Shown here: positions 26,863-35,267 of the stretch, piece after piece | Position numbering within the stretch: the stretch's first letter is position 1 | How the letters are laid out: the number at the start of each line of letters is the position of its first letter | NCBI RefSeq assembly: GCF_003347515.1 | Contig: NZ_QEII01000323.1 | Coordinates: forward strand, 62,001 to 126,000 | Length of the DNA: 64,000 nt | Direction: 5' to 3' | Source: Rhodoferax ferrireducens | GTDB lineage: Bacteria > Pseudomonadota > Gammaproteobacteria > Burkholderiales > Burkholderiaceae_C | Program-made: the position numbers and the translations under genes | Notes under the pieces: generated by a model | What the model saw: the letters and a program-made list of their open reading frames with translations, nothing else | Told to the model about the DNA's origin: nothing | Databases searched by the model: none

Positions 26863-27642
26863 ATGAGCCAAGCCCCTGCCCCTGTGTTGAAAAAGTCCAG
26901 AGCGTCGCCCTTTGAGGCACCGCGCGCCGTGCTATTCGACGCCTATGGCACCTTGTTTGACGTCTACAGCGTGGGCCTAGTGGCCGAGCAGTTATTCCCC
27001 GGCCACGGCCAGGCCTTGAGCGTGTTGTGGCGCGACAAGCAGATTGAATACACCCGGCTGGTGACCACCAGCAACCATGGCGCGCACTACCAACCGTTTT
27101 GGGAGCTGACCCGTGCGGCGCTCGTGTACGCTATTAAAAGAGTAGCTGCTACCGCAGAGCAGACGGGGGCTAGCGGCCAATTTGATATAAATTTTGGGCC
27201 TCAGATCGAGCGCCTGATGAACCAGTACCGCCATTTGAGCGCCTTCCCGGAAAACCGGCAGGTGCTGAGTGAGCTGAAAGCCAGGGGCATCCCCACCGGC
27301 ATCCTGAGCAATGGCGACCCGGCGATGCTGCAGCTGGCCGTCAAATCCGCCGGCCTGTCCGAGCTGCTGGACCATGTAATCAGCGTCGACCCAATCCGCA
27401 AGTACAAAACCCACCCCGAGGCCTACGCGTTGGGCGAACAGGCCACCGGCCTGTCCGCCAGCCTGATCGCCTTCGTCAGCTGCAACGCCTGGGACGCGCT
27501 CGCCGCCACCTGGTACGGCTACCAGACGCTGTGGGTCAACCGTTACCATCTGCCCTTCGAAGAACTGGGCACCCAGCCCACGCGCACCGGCAGCAGCCTG
27601 CGCGATGTGCTCGACTTTTTTCCCATCTCCACCCCTAACTGA
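26863..27642 (+). CDS. L-2-haloacid dehalogenase (HAD type II), with a repeat-derived insert
   Basis: A 259-residue HAD enzyme. The nucleophile Asp is in VLFDAYGTLFDV near residue 27; other key residues are R in LWRDKQIEYTR, S/N in ILSNGDP, K in KYKTHPEAY and the S-x-N-x-x-D motif in VSCNAWDAL. All key L-DEX-type positions seem present, so hydrolysis of 2-haloalkanoates to hydroxy acids is plausible. Residues about 90-110 (AIKRVAATAEQTGASGQFDI) are encoded by a copy of a dispersed intergenic repeat and have no counterpart in the family. It is followed after 10 bp by malate synthase, which could use glyoxylate or glycolate-derived products. Confidence 0.9.
   Translation: MSQAPAPVLKKSRASPFEAPRAVLFDAYGTLFDVYSVGLVAEQLFPGHGQALSVLWRDKQIEYTRLVTTSNHGAHYQPFWELTRAALVYAIKRVAATAEQTGASGQFDINFGPQIERLMNQYRHLSAFPENRQVLSELKARGIPTGILSNGDPAMLQLAVKSAGLSELLDHVISVDPIRKYKTHPEAYALGEQATGLSASLIAFVSCNAWDALAATWYGYQTLWVNRYHLPFEELGTQPTRTGSSLRDVLDFFPISTPN
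27131..27195 (+). repeat. Dispersed 60-65 bp repeat, copy A, inside the dehalogenase coding sequence
   Basis: The sequence runs CTATTAAAAGAGTAGCTGCT, then a variable middle, then GGGGGCTAGCGGCC and a TTTGATATAAAT end. It aligns with copies at 29978, 38936 and 44669 (CTA-rich start, TAGCTGCT core, GGGCTAGAGGC core, AT-rich end). Only this copy lies within a gene, and it keeps the reading frame open. Confidence 0.7.
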
Positions 27643-27652
27643 AACTCACACC

Positions 27653-29971
27653 ATGACCGAACGCACCCCCAAGCACCGCCTGCAAGTGGCCACCAATCTG
27701 CTGCAGTTCATCGACTCCAAAGTCCTGCCAGGCACCGGCGTGACGCCCGCCAAGTTCTGGAAAGGCGTTGACGCCATCGTGGCCGATCTGGCGCCCAAAA
27801 ACATCGCCTTACTCAAAGAACGCGACCGCCTGCAATCCGAGCTGGACGCGTGGCACACCGCCCATCCCGGCCCCATCGCGGATATGCCCGCTTACCGCGC
27901 CTTCCTGGAGCAAATCGGCTACCTCGTGCCGAGCCCGAAAAAGGTCCGCATCAGCACCGCCAAGGTCGATGCCGAACTCGCCATCCAGGCCGGCCCGCAG
28001 CTGGTGGTGCCGGTGCTGAACGCCCGCTACGCCCTGAACGCCGCCAACGCGCGCTGGGGTTCCCTGTATGACGCGCTGTACGGCACCGACGTGATTTCGG
28101 ACGCCAAGGGCTGCGAAAAAGTCGGTAAAAAAGGCGGCTACAACCCCAAGCGCGGCGCCAAGGTCATCGAATACGCGCGCCATGTGCTGGACCGCACCGC
28201 GCCGCTGCGCAAGGGCTCGCATGTGGACTCGGTGAGCTACCGCATCAAGGACGGCAAGCTGGCGGTCAAGCTGGCTGACGGTTCCAATACCAGCCTGGCC
28301 AACCCGGCGCAGCTGGTCGGTTATCAGGGTGAAGAAAAGGCGCCGTCCAGCGTGCTGTTCCTGCACAACGGCCTGCACCTGGACCTGCAAATCAACCGCG
28401 CGACCGCCATCGGCGCCAGCGACCCGGCTGGCGTCAGCGACCTGGTGCTGGAAGCGGCCCTCTCCACGATTCTGGACCTGGAAGACTCGGTTGCCGTGGT
28501 CGATGCCGACGACAAGGTGCTGGCCTACAGCAACTGGCTCGGCATCCTGCAAGGCACGCTGACCGAAGAAGTCCGCAAGGGCGACAAAGTATTTACCCGC
28601 GGCCTGAACGCCGACCGCGTCTACACGCCCGCCTCCGGCAAGGGCAAAAAAGTCGTTCTGCACGGCCGCTCACTCATGTTCGTGCGCAACGTCGGCCACC
28701 TGATGACCAATCCGGCCATTCTGTACACCGACAAAGCCGGCGTTACCCGCGAAATCCCGGAAGGCATTCTGGACGCCGTGGTCACCACGACCATCGCCAT
28801 GCACGACCTGAAGCGCACCGCCACGGACGCCATCCGCAACTCGCGCAAAGGCTCGGTCTACATCGTCAAGCCCAAGATGCACGGCCCGGCGGAAGTCGCG
28901 TTCGCGGCGGAGTTGTTCACCCGCGTCGAGAAGATGCTGGGACTTGAAGACAGCACCGTCAAGCTCGGCATCATGGACGAAGAGCGTCGCACCAGCGTGA
29001 ATCTGAAAGCCTGCATCGAAGCCGCCAGCAGCCGCGTCGCCTTCATCAACACCGGCTTCCTGGACCGCACCGGCGACGAGATGCACAGCGCCATGTTGGC
29101 CGGCCCCATGATCCGCAAGGGCGACATGAAAACCAGCGCCTGGATTGCCGCCTACGAACGCAGCAACGTGCTGGTCGGTTTGAGCTGCGGCTTGCGCGGC
29201 AAGGCGCAGATCGGCAAGGGCATGTGGGCCATGCCGGATCTGATGAAAGACATGCTGAAGCAAAAGATTGCGCACCCGCTGGCCGGTGCCAACACCGCCT
29301 GGGTGCCCAGCCCGACCGGCGCCACGCTGCATGCGCTGCACTACCACCAGGTGCTGGTCAGCGACATCCAGAAGGAACTGGAAAAGATCGACTTCAACAA
29401 GGAGCGCGACAACCTGCTGGTTGGCCTGCTGACCATTCCCGTGGCCGCAACACCGAGCTGGTCGGATGTTGAAAAACAGCAAGAGCTCGACAACAACGCG
29501 CAAGGCATCCTGGGTTACGTGGTGCGCTGGATCGACCAGGGCGTCGGCTGCTCCAAGGTGCCCGACATCCACAACATCGGTCTGATGGAAGACCGCGCCA
29601 CCCTGCGCATCAGCAGCCAGCACATGGCGAACTGGCTGCACCACGGTGTCGTCACCGAAGCGCAAGTGAAGGAAACCTTTGAGCGCATGGCGGCGGTGGT
29701 GGACGGCCAGAACGCGGGCGACCCGCTGTACAAGAACATGGCGGGGAACTTCGAGACATCCATGGCGTTCAAGGCGGCGTGCGATCTGGTGTTCAAGGGG
29801 CTGGCGCAGCCGAGCGGTTACACCGAGCCGCTGCTGCATGCCTGGCGGTTGAAGGTGAAGGCGGCTGCGCTGGCGCCGGTTGCACCCGTGGTGGAAGTGC
29901 CGGTGACGGAGGTGCCGGTGCCGGCTGCGGAGCCCATGGCGGCGCCTGAGGAAGCGGCACCGGCGGCTTGA
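27653..29971 (+). CDS. glcB: Malate synthase G with Ala/Pro/Glu-rich C-terminal extension
   Basis: A 772-residue enzyme that condenses glyoxylate and acetyl-CoA into malate. It has the glyoxylate-binding/active segment ILDLEDSVAVVDADDK, HGRSLMFVRNVGHLMTNPA, MHGPAEVAFAAELFTRVE, LGIMDEERRTSVNL and AWVPSPTGATLHALHYHQV. It starts MTERTPKHRLQVA. The fold normally ends near residue 723-730; here about 40 more residues of AP, VEVP and AAEP type follow (from about residue 732). It is co-directional with and 10 bp after the dehalogenase, suggesting co-expression for C2 metabolism. The extension is low complexity and probably disordered. Confidence 0.95.
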   Translation: MTERTPKHRLQVATNLLQFIDSKVLPGTGVTPAKFWKGVDAIVADLAPKNIALLKERDRLQSELDAWHTAHPGPIADMPAYRAFLEQIGYLVPSPKKVRISTAKVDAELAIQAGPQLVVPVLNARYALNAANARWGSLYDALYGTDVISDAKGCEKVGKKGGYNPKRGAKVIEYARHVLDRTAPLRKGSHVDSVSYRIKDGKLAVKLADGSNTSLANPAQLVGYQGEEKAPSSVLFLHNGLHLDLQINRATAIGASDPAGVSDLVLEAALSTILDLEDSVAVVDADDKVLAYSNWLGILQGTLTEEVRKGDKVFTRGLNADRVYTPASGKGKKVVLHGRSLMFVRNVGHLMTNPAILYTDKAGVTREIPEGILDAVVTTTIAMHDLKRTATDAIRNSRKGSVYIVKPKMHGPAEVAFAAELFTRVEKMLGLEDSTVKLGIMDEERRTSVNLKACIEAASSRVAFINTGFLDRTGDEMHSAMLAGPMIRKGDMKTSAWIAAYERSNVLVGLSCGLRGKAQIGKGMWAMPDLMKDMLKQKIAHPLAGANTAWVPSPTGATLHALHYHQVLVSDIQKELEKIDFNKERDNLLVGLLTIPVAATPSWSDVEKQQELDNNAQGILGYVVRWIDQGVGCSKVPDIHNIGLMEDRATLRISSQHMANWLHHGVVTEAQVKETFERMAAVVDGQNAGDPLYKNMAGNFETSMAFKAACDLVFKGLAQPSGYTEPLLHAWRLKVKAAALAPVAPVVEVPVTEVPVPAAEPMAAPEEAAPAA

Positions 29972-29977
29972 GATTTG

Positions 29978-30035
29978 CTACTTAATTAGTAGTTTCATGC
30001 GCTGAATTGGCAGGGGCTAGAGGCTATTTATCTAG
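29978..30035 (+). repeat. Dispersed 60-65 bp repeat, copy B
   Basis: It lies directly after the malate synthase stop. It shows CTACTTAATTAGTAG, a variable middle and GGGGCTAGAGGCTATTTA, aligning with copies A, C and D. The TAGCTGCT core is degenerate here. Confidence 0.65.
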
Positions 30036-30046
30036 AACTTCCGTAA

Positions 30047-30077
30047 TAAAAATGGCACCTGAAGGTGCCATTTTTTC
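30047..30077. terminator. Bidirectional rho-independent terminator between glcB and brnA
   Basis: A perfect hairpin with AAAATGGCACC and GGTGCCATTTT around a TGAA loop. The A-run and T-run on the two sides let it terminate in both directions. It separates the convergent malate synthase and BrnTA transcripts. Confidence 0.85.
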
Positions 30078-30102
30078 TACTCAATCGGCTCGGCTCGGTC
30101 TC

Positions 30103-30384
30103 TTACACCGGCGAATGCGTCTTGAGCCAGTCCTTCAGTGCGGCGTCCACGCGCGTTTGCCAGCCATCGCCTGTCGCACGAAAGGCTTGCACCACCTCAT
30201 TTGAGAGGCGGATGGTCGTGGACACCTTGGTAGGCGCCTTCTGCGGCCCGCGTGGACGCATGCCCAATGTCTTTTGCAAGGTGAGGGGCAAGACCTCGCT
30301 GGCGGGTTTGAACACCCGCATATCCGCAGCCGTCAATTCCCGAACTTCGCCGTTGTCGTCAATGAGTGGGATACGTTTGCTCAT
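30103..30384 (-). CDS. brnA: BrnA antitoxin
   Basis: A 93-residue antitoxin with DNA-binding ribbon-helix-helix C-terminus. The block VSTTIRLSNEVVQAFRATG, then GWQTRVDAALKDWLK, is the BrnA signature. The N-terminal half MSKRIPLIDDNGEVREL binds toxin. The start overlaps the end of brnT by 26 bp, the usual toxin-first order. BrnA neutralises BrnT and represses the operon, most likely at the inverted repeat found upstream of brnT. Confidence 0.9.
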   Translation of the reverse strand: MSKRIPLIDDNGEVRELTAADMRVFKPASEVLPLTLQKTLGMRPRGPQKAPTKVSTTIRLSNEVVQAFRATGDGWQTRVDAALKDWLKTHSPV

Positions 30385-30637
30385 AGTCTTTAATCTCCCG
30401 TGAGTTGGCCTTGCGAAAACTGATAACCCGAATGCCGCCTTCAATGGGCGTGAAGCACAACACATGCAGCCGCGCATCTAAAAAACCTACCGCCACGTAA
30501 CGCACTTCAGGGTAAACCTTGCGCACATCCCGCTTGATGATGGCGCTATCAAAATCGAACTCCCTTGCCCGCTTAAACGACAGACTACGGTCACGGATGT
30601 TGGTGTCGTTTTTGTTGGCGTCGAACTCGATATGCAC
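30359..30637 (-). CDS. brnT: BrnT ribonuclease toxin
   Basis: A 92-residue RelE-fold ribonuclease toxin. It begins with a GTG-initiated MHIEFDANKNDTNIRDR, keeps the SFKRAREFDFD helix, RYVAVGFLDARLHVLCFTP with conserved Arg and Thr, and ends RVISFRKANSREIKDYEQ, the usual BrnT end with catalytic basic residues. AGGA lies only three bases from the GTG, so start choice is not perfect. Such toxins cut RNA and arrest growth under stress. It forms an operon with brnA. Confidence 0.9.
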   Translation of the reverse strand: MHIEFDANKNDTNIRDRSLSFKRAREFDFDSAIIKRDVRKVYPEVRYVAVGFLDARLHVLCFTPIEGGIRVISFRKANSREIKDYEQTYPTH

Positions 30638-30646
30638 AATCCTGAT

Positions 30647-30690
30647 TGTAGTAACACTTCTGCAGTGAGGAAAGGCTTTTTGTTACTACA
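30647..30690. promoter_or_regulatory. Inverted repeat upstream of brnT, candidate BrnA operator
   Basis: Perfect ten-base arms TGTAGTAACA (30647-30656) and TGTTACTACA (30681-30690) are separated by 24 bp and sit 10 bp upstream of the brnT start. Spacing of about three helical turns would suit two RHH dimers. BrnA autorepresses its operon in studied systems; the site itself is inferred here. Confidence 0.55.
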
Positions 30691-30738
30691 TTTTCAGGTG
30701 TACATGGCGTGCAAAAAATCAGCAGAGAGGCGTATTTT

Positions 30739-32652
30739 TCACAGAGCTTCAACCGCCAAACTGCCCCCCTGCCTGAACCGTTTGGCCGCGTACATGGCCT
30801 GGTCTGCTTCCTTGAACAGGCTGTCGATCGCCTGGTCCTCGCCGCTGAACAGCGCAAAGCCCACACTGGCGCCGATGGTGTGCTGATGCTCGCCCAGCGC
30901 AAAGGGCGGGCGCAGTGCGGCCTCGATCTTCGCGGCCAGACCGTGCGCCTGGTCTTGCGCCTCCGGCCACGTCGCGCCCAGGTTCTGGATCAGCACCACA
31001 AACTCATCGCCGCCGAGCCGCGCCACCGTGTCGCTGAGCCGCACGCACGCCAGCAGACGGCCGGCCAACTGCTGCAGCAGCAGGTCGCCCATGTCGTGAC
31101 CCAGCTTGTCATTCACCCACTTGAAACCATCCAGGTCGAACAGCATCACGACACCGAACAAATGACTGCGCGCGCTGGCCAGGCGCGCCTGGCCCAGGCG
31201 ATCCATCAGCAGGCGGCGATTCGGCAGGTGCGTTAGCGGGTCAAGAAACGCGAGTTCGCGAATCTGCGCCTGCGCCAGCTTCTGTTCGGTCACATCGAGG
31301 TAGGTGCCGGTCATGCGCAAAGCCCGGCCATTTTCATCACGCTGTGTCACTTTGCCGCGGCTGTGAATCCAGACCCAATGGCCATCCGAATGCCGAACCC
31401 GGAAATCAATGACAAGAGCCTGGGTCCGCCCCGCCTCGTGATCGATGCGAGCCGCCCGCAAGGCCGGCAAATCGTCTGGATGCACCCGCGCATGCCAGTC
31501 GACAACATCCTCCACCGCGTCGTTCGCGGTAAGCCCGATCATTTCCTGCGCCCGGGCATTGACCTCACGTTTGTCCGTGACCAAGTCCACGTCCCACAAG
31601 CCGAGGTCGGCGCCGGCCAGCGCCAGATCCATGCGCTGCGCTTGCTCGGCCGTCTCTTTCTCGCGCGCCTTGGTCAGCGCCAATAAAGCCATTTGCTTGC
31701 GCTGCGACAGGTAAACACTGACGAGCAGCAACAGCGCCAGCAGGCCATACATCTGGCCATAGAGCAGTGCGGTGCTGCGCCACGGTAGCAGCAAGGCACC
31801 CATTTCGCGGCTCACGGCCAGCACCAGGGGCTTGTCCATGCCGATGGCCTGGGGCGCGATGGTCCGGATGGCCATCATGCGTTCTTCACCGGTGCTATAA
31901 ACAATCCCGGTCATCAGGTTCTCGGTCTTGCCGCTGTCGCGGTGGCGGCTGAACATGGAGCCGGGCACCGCCAGGTTCTTGCCTTCGGTGCCCGGTTGCT
32001 GCGGCATGGCCATCAGGATCTTGCCGTCCCAGTGCGCCAGCGCGGCGCGCATGTCGGGCGCATACAGGACCGAGCGCAGCATGACCGCGAAGTAGTCGGG
32101 GTCCAGCGTGGCAATGACGATGCCGGCAAAGTTGCCGCGGGCATCGGTCCAAATCTTGTCTAGGTTGAGGGAGAAAACCTTCAAGGTCGTGGTGTAAGGT
32201 TCGCTCACATACAGCGTGTCGAGCTGCGGATGACTCTTCGCGGCCCCAAAATAGGATCGCTCGCGCACCTGGCCGCCCAGCAGTTCTTCACGATTCGAGG
32301 CCAGGATGGTCCGCTGGGTGTCCGCCACCAGCATGGTGCGCACGCCGGGCATGGCCGCACTCAGGGCCGCGAGGTGGCGCGATGCCGCGCCTTGCCCCTC
32401 GGCGGTGGCAAAGTAAGCCATGTCCTTGCGCACGCTGTCGAGCGCGGCACTCGCCCCGATCAGTTGATGGCCAATGTTTTCCTCCACCACACGGGCCTGG
32501 TCCATCAGGCGCTTGCCCTCGCGCTGCAGCAGCCGCTGGCGCTCATCCAGCACCAGATAAGCCAGGGCCGCACCCAGCAGCGCCAACAGCAAAACCACCA
32601 GCAGCCACTGGATGCGGTGCTGGCGCCGGGTGGCAACGATCATTTGGTGCAT
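30739..32652 (-). CDS. Membrane-bound diguanylate cyclase (Cache-like sensor, PAS, GGDEF)
   Basis: A 637-residue inner-membrane enzyme making cyclic di-GMP. A membrane helix at about residues 14-35 precedes a periplasmic Cache-type sensor (about 45-285) and a second helix near 300-318. A PAS/PAC domain follows (about 345-465, containing HWVWIHSRGKVTQRDENGRA), then the GGDEF domain (about 470-637). The intact active site GGDEF is at residues 547-551, with an RxxD inhibitory site RLSD at 538-541, so product feedback is expected. The order suggests extracellular signal input. It is the last gene of a leftward run after the MBL hydrolase. Confidence 0.93.
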   Translation of the reverse strand: MHQMIVATRRQHRIQWLLVVLLLALLGAALAYLVLDERQRLLQREGKRLMDQARVVEENIGHQLIGASAALDSVRKDMAYFATAEGQGAASRHLAALSAAMPGVRTMLVADTQRTILASNREELLGGQVRERSYFGAAKSHPQLDTLYVSEPYTTTLKVFSLNLDKIWTDARGNFAGIVIATLDPDYFAVMLRSVLYAPDMRAALAHWDGKILMAMPQQPGTEGKNLAVPGSMFSRHRDSGKTENLMTGIVYSTGEERMMAIRTIAPQAIGMDKPLVLAVSREMGALLLPWRSTALLYGQMYGLLALLLLVSVYLSQRKQMALLALTKAREKETAEQAQRMDLALAGADLGLWDVDLVTDKREVNARAQEMIGLTANDAVEDVVDWHARVHPDDLPALRAARIDHEAGRTQALVIDFRVRHSDGHWVWIHSRGKVTQRDENGRALRMTGTYLDVTEQKLAQAQIRELAFLDPLTHLPNRRLLMDRLGQARLASARSHLFGVVMLFDLDGFKWVNDKLGHDMGDLLLQQLAGRLLACVRLSDTVARLGGDEFVVLIQNLGATWPEAQDQAHGLAAKIEAALRPPFALGEHQHTIGASVGFALFSGEDQAIDSLFKEADQAMYAAKRFRQGGSLAVEAL

Positions 32653-32748
32653 GGTGAGTTCAATAAGGCATGACGCTGGCGCGTTGCGCGCGTGGCCCGG
32701 CCAAGGCTACAGACATAAGCGGGCCTTAATTGTACGAGCGGGTACCCC

Positions 32749-33672
32749 TCACCCGGCATTTCGAATCATCAGCCCATCGCGCGTTGCCGCGCCGGATCGA
32801 ATCAAATCCGCAATCAGGTTTTCGACCCACTGCGCAAAATCCAGCTCGGAAAAATGCGTGCTGTAAATCAGCAGGAAGTACGACGTGGCGCGCGCCCAGG
32901 CGATGAAGGCCGGCAGCGCCAGGCTTTGCACTTCCAGCAGCTTGAACTTCAGCAGCACCTTGGCGGCGTGACTGATGTGTTTTTCCGGATGGCTGACAAA
33001 GCTGTCCAGGCGCGCGCGGGCGCTGGCCAACGAGGTCTCGATGCTGGCGAAGGCGGGGCCGTGGCCCGGAATCACGATCGCCGGCGCGAGCGATTCAATC
33101 AGGTCCAGCGTGTCCCCCACGGCGGCAAAGGCATCCACGCCTTCCAGCTCGGGAAACACCACGCCAAAGCCGCGCTCCCACAAGGCATCGGCCGAGACCA
33201 GCACGCGGGCTGCCGGCTCGAACAGGATCACCGAGTGCGGGTCGTGCCCGGGCGCCGCGTGGATTTGCCACAGCGTGTCGCCGAGCCGAATCTCGGTGCC
33301 TGGCAGCAGCAGCGCATCGAAGCCGAATTGCGGGCAGGTCTGCCCGGTCGGCGCATAGGTCAGCGCGTGCGGGTCCCAGGGACTGACATGCCGGGCCAGG
33401 CCGGGTGGAATGAGGGTCATCAGCGCCGGGTAAGCGCCCTGCAGCGCCGCGTTGCCGCCGCAGTGGTCGCTGTGCAAGTGGGTGTTGAGCAGCAGATCGA
33501 GCGGGCGGCCGTTCAGCGCTGATTCGACCAGCAGCAGCGTTTGCGGCGCATGGGTGCCGTAGCCGCTGTCCATCAACGCACTTGATTCGCGGCCGCGGAT
33601 CAGGATGTTGTTGGACGACAGCCAGCCGCGTTCCAGAACGGTGATGTGAGGGGGAAGCGTGGGTCGCTGCAA
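32749..33672 (-). CDS. MBL-fold metallo-hydrolase
   Basis: A 307-residue metallo-beta-lactamase-fold protein. The metal site HxHxDH is HLHSDH at residues 65-70, with further ligands in AAPGHDPHSV, SADALWERG and PGHGPAFAS. After the MBL domain (to about 215) there is a helical C-terminal domain (about 220-307). No lactamase-specific residues are evident; thioesterase, lactonase or persulfide dioxygenase-like functions are possible. It lies between the FFLEELY-motif gene and the diguanylate cyclase, with 47 and 96 bp gaps. Confidence 0.88.
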   Translation of the reverse strand: MQRPTLPPHITVLERGWLSSNNILIRGRESSALMDSGYGTHAPQTLLLVESALNGRPLDLLLNTHLHSDHCGGNAALQGAYPALMTLIPPGLARHVSPWDPHALTYAPTGQTCPQFGFDALLLPGTEIRLGDTLWQIHAAPGHDPHSVILFEPAARVLVSADALWERGFGVVFPELEGVDAFAAVGDTLDLIESLAPAIVIPGHGPAFASIETSLASARARLDSFVSHPEKHISHAAKVLLKFKLLEVQSLALPAFIAWARATSYFLLIYSTHFSELDFAQWVENLIADLIRSGAATRDGLMIRNAG

Positions 33673-33719
33673 GGGTGTGTTCCTGTGGATTTAATGTGGG
33701 GCCGCTTAAACGGCCATGC

Positions 33720-34457
33720 TCACTGGGCTTGGGCCAGTGTCCGGGTGATTTCGGCTTCGCCGGCGACAAGGTCGGCATCAAACAGCAGCGCAACCAGCCC
33801 GGCTTCACGGGCCTGCACGGTCGCCAGAAAAGCGCTGACGCCCTGCTTCTGGCGGCCCAGCGCGGCAAAGGTGTCAAAGCCCGCTTCAAGAAATTTTTGC
33901 AGGGAACCCATGCCCGCCAGGTTGGCCGGTCCGCGCATCATCTTGAGCATGAAGCGCAGGCCGGGGGTGCGCGTCAGCCGGTCGAGTTCATGGCCAATCT
34001 CCACCACTGTGTTCAGCTGGGCGTTGCGGTCCGCGCGCCGGTCCACCGCGCGCCAGGCGCGGCAGTAACGCGCCGCTTCACCACCCTCGCTGTGCGTCAT
34101 CCAATGTTGGGCCATGTCCAGATCCAGCTCTTCCGTCAGGCGGTGCACCTGCGCCAGCGAGACAGCGGTCTGCACCACCTGGTGCGGAAAAACGCGTTCC
34201 AGCGTGCCGGCGATTCGGGCAAATTGCGCATCGCGGGCGGAATAGTCTTTCTCGCTGTACAGCTCATCCAGAAAAAACAGGGCGGCGAGTTTGAATTGCG
34301 CCGAGTGCAGCAGGTCGTAGTACGTGCCGGCAAAGCGCCGCGCCTGCAATTGCTTGATGTCGCTCACGGCCCGCGCCAGGCCGGGGGTGTCGGCGGCTAT
34401 TTGTCGCAACTCGGTGACGCGCATGACCGAATCGCGAATAAGTTGGCTAGCGTTCAT
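33720..34457 (-). CDS. FFLEELY-motif protein of unknown function
   Basis: A 245-residue soluble, mainly helical protein with the segment LAALFFLDELYSEKDYSARDAQFARI, a variant (FFLDELY) of the motif after which this proteobacterial family is named; given here only to position it near residues 57-82. A basic, Arg-rich helix (AARYCRAWRAVDRRADRN) follows near residue 130. No signal peptide or catalytic motif is visible. It begins 24 bp after the last osmoprotectant-transporter gene and reads the same way, so it may belong to that transcript. Function unknown. Confidence 0.75.
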   Translation of the reverse strand: MNASQLIRDSVMRVTELRQIAADTPGLARAVSDIKQLQARRFAGTYYDLLHSAQFKLAALFFLDELYSEKDYSARDAQFARIAGTLERVFPHQVVQTAVSLAQVHRLTEELDLDMAQHWMTHSEGGEAARYCRAWRAVDRRADRNAQLNTVVEIGHELDRLTRTPGLRFMLKMMRGPANLAGMGSLQKFLEAGFDTFAALGRQKQGVSAFLATVQAREAGLVALLFDADLVAGEAEITRTLAQAQ

Positions 34458-34480
34458 GGGTGTACCAGTCTATCGGAATG

Positions 34481-35257
34481 TCAGTGCTGCCAGGCGGCGC
34501 GGCGGGCGAGGCGCTCGAAGGCCATGTCGACCACCACTGCCAGCAAGCCCACCAGCACGGCACCCTGCAATACGTAGGCGGTGTTGAAGCCGCTCAAGCC
34601 CACGATGATGGGCGAGCCCAGCGTTTTGGCGCCCACGGTGGAGGCGATGGCTGCCGTACCGATGTTGATGATGACCGAGGTGCGGATGCCGGCGATCCAC
34701 ACCGGCAGGGCCAGCGGCACCTCCACCTGCCAAAAACACTGCCACGGCGACATGCCCATGCCGGTGGCCGATTCGCGCACCGCGGGCGGCACCGCGTGCA
34801 GACCGGCCACGGTGGCCTGCACCACCGGCAGCAGCCCATACAGGGCCAGGGCGAACAGCGCCGGCAGCTCGCCAAAGCCGACCAGGGGCACCGCCACCGC
34901 CAGCACCGCCACCGGGGGAAAGGTCTGCCCCATGGCCACCAGCGCCTGCACCACGGAGCTGAACTGCCGGCCCGCGGGCCGCGTGATGAAGATGCCGGCC
35001 AGGCTGCCGACCAGCACTGACAGCAGGCTGGAGATACCGACCAGTTTGCAGTGTTGCCACAGCAGCTCGGCGAACGGTTCCTGCTGGTAGACCGGGCGCT
35101 CCAAAGCCGGGAACAGGCTGGAGAACAAGGGCCGGGAGTGGGGCAAATACAGCACCAGGGCCAGCAGCGCGGCGCTGGCCCACAGCAGGCCGCCTTGCCA
35201 GAAGCGCGGCCGGCCCGGACCGGTGGCGATCGCGGACGTGGCGAAAGAGGCCGTCAT
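34481..35257 (-). CDS. yehW: Osmoprotectant ABC transporter permease (YehW/OpuCB-like)
   Basis: A 258-residue inner-membrane permease. About six membrane helices are visible, with the BPD-transp coupling region GMGMSPWQCFWQVEVPLALP, where EAA-type contact with the ATPase occurs. TVGAKTLGSPIIVGL near the end is typical of OpuC/YehW permeases. The start MTASFATSA lies 10 bp after the ATPase gene. With the other three genes it forms a YehZYXW-order importer for glycine betaine-like osmolytes. Confidence 0.88.
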   Translation of the reverse strand: MTASFATSAIATGPGRPRFWQGGLLWASAALLALVLYLPHSRPLFSSLFPALERPVYQQEPFAELLWQHCKLVGISSLLSVLVGSLAGIFITRPAGRQFSSVVQALVAMGQTFPPVAVLAVAVPLVGFGELPALFALALYGLLPVVQATVAGLHAVPPAVRESATGMGMSPWQCFWQVEVPLALPVWIAGIRTSVIINIGTAAIASTVGAKTLGSPIIVGLSGFNTAYVLQGAVLVGLLAVVVDMAFERLARRAAWQH

Positions 35258-35267
35258 GGCGCGGCGC

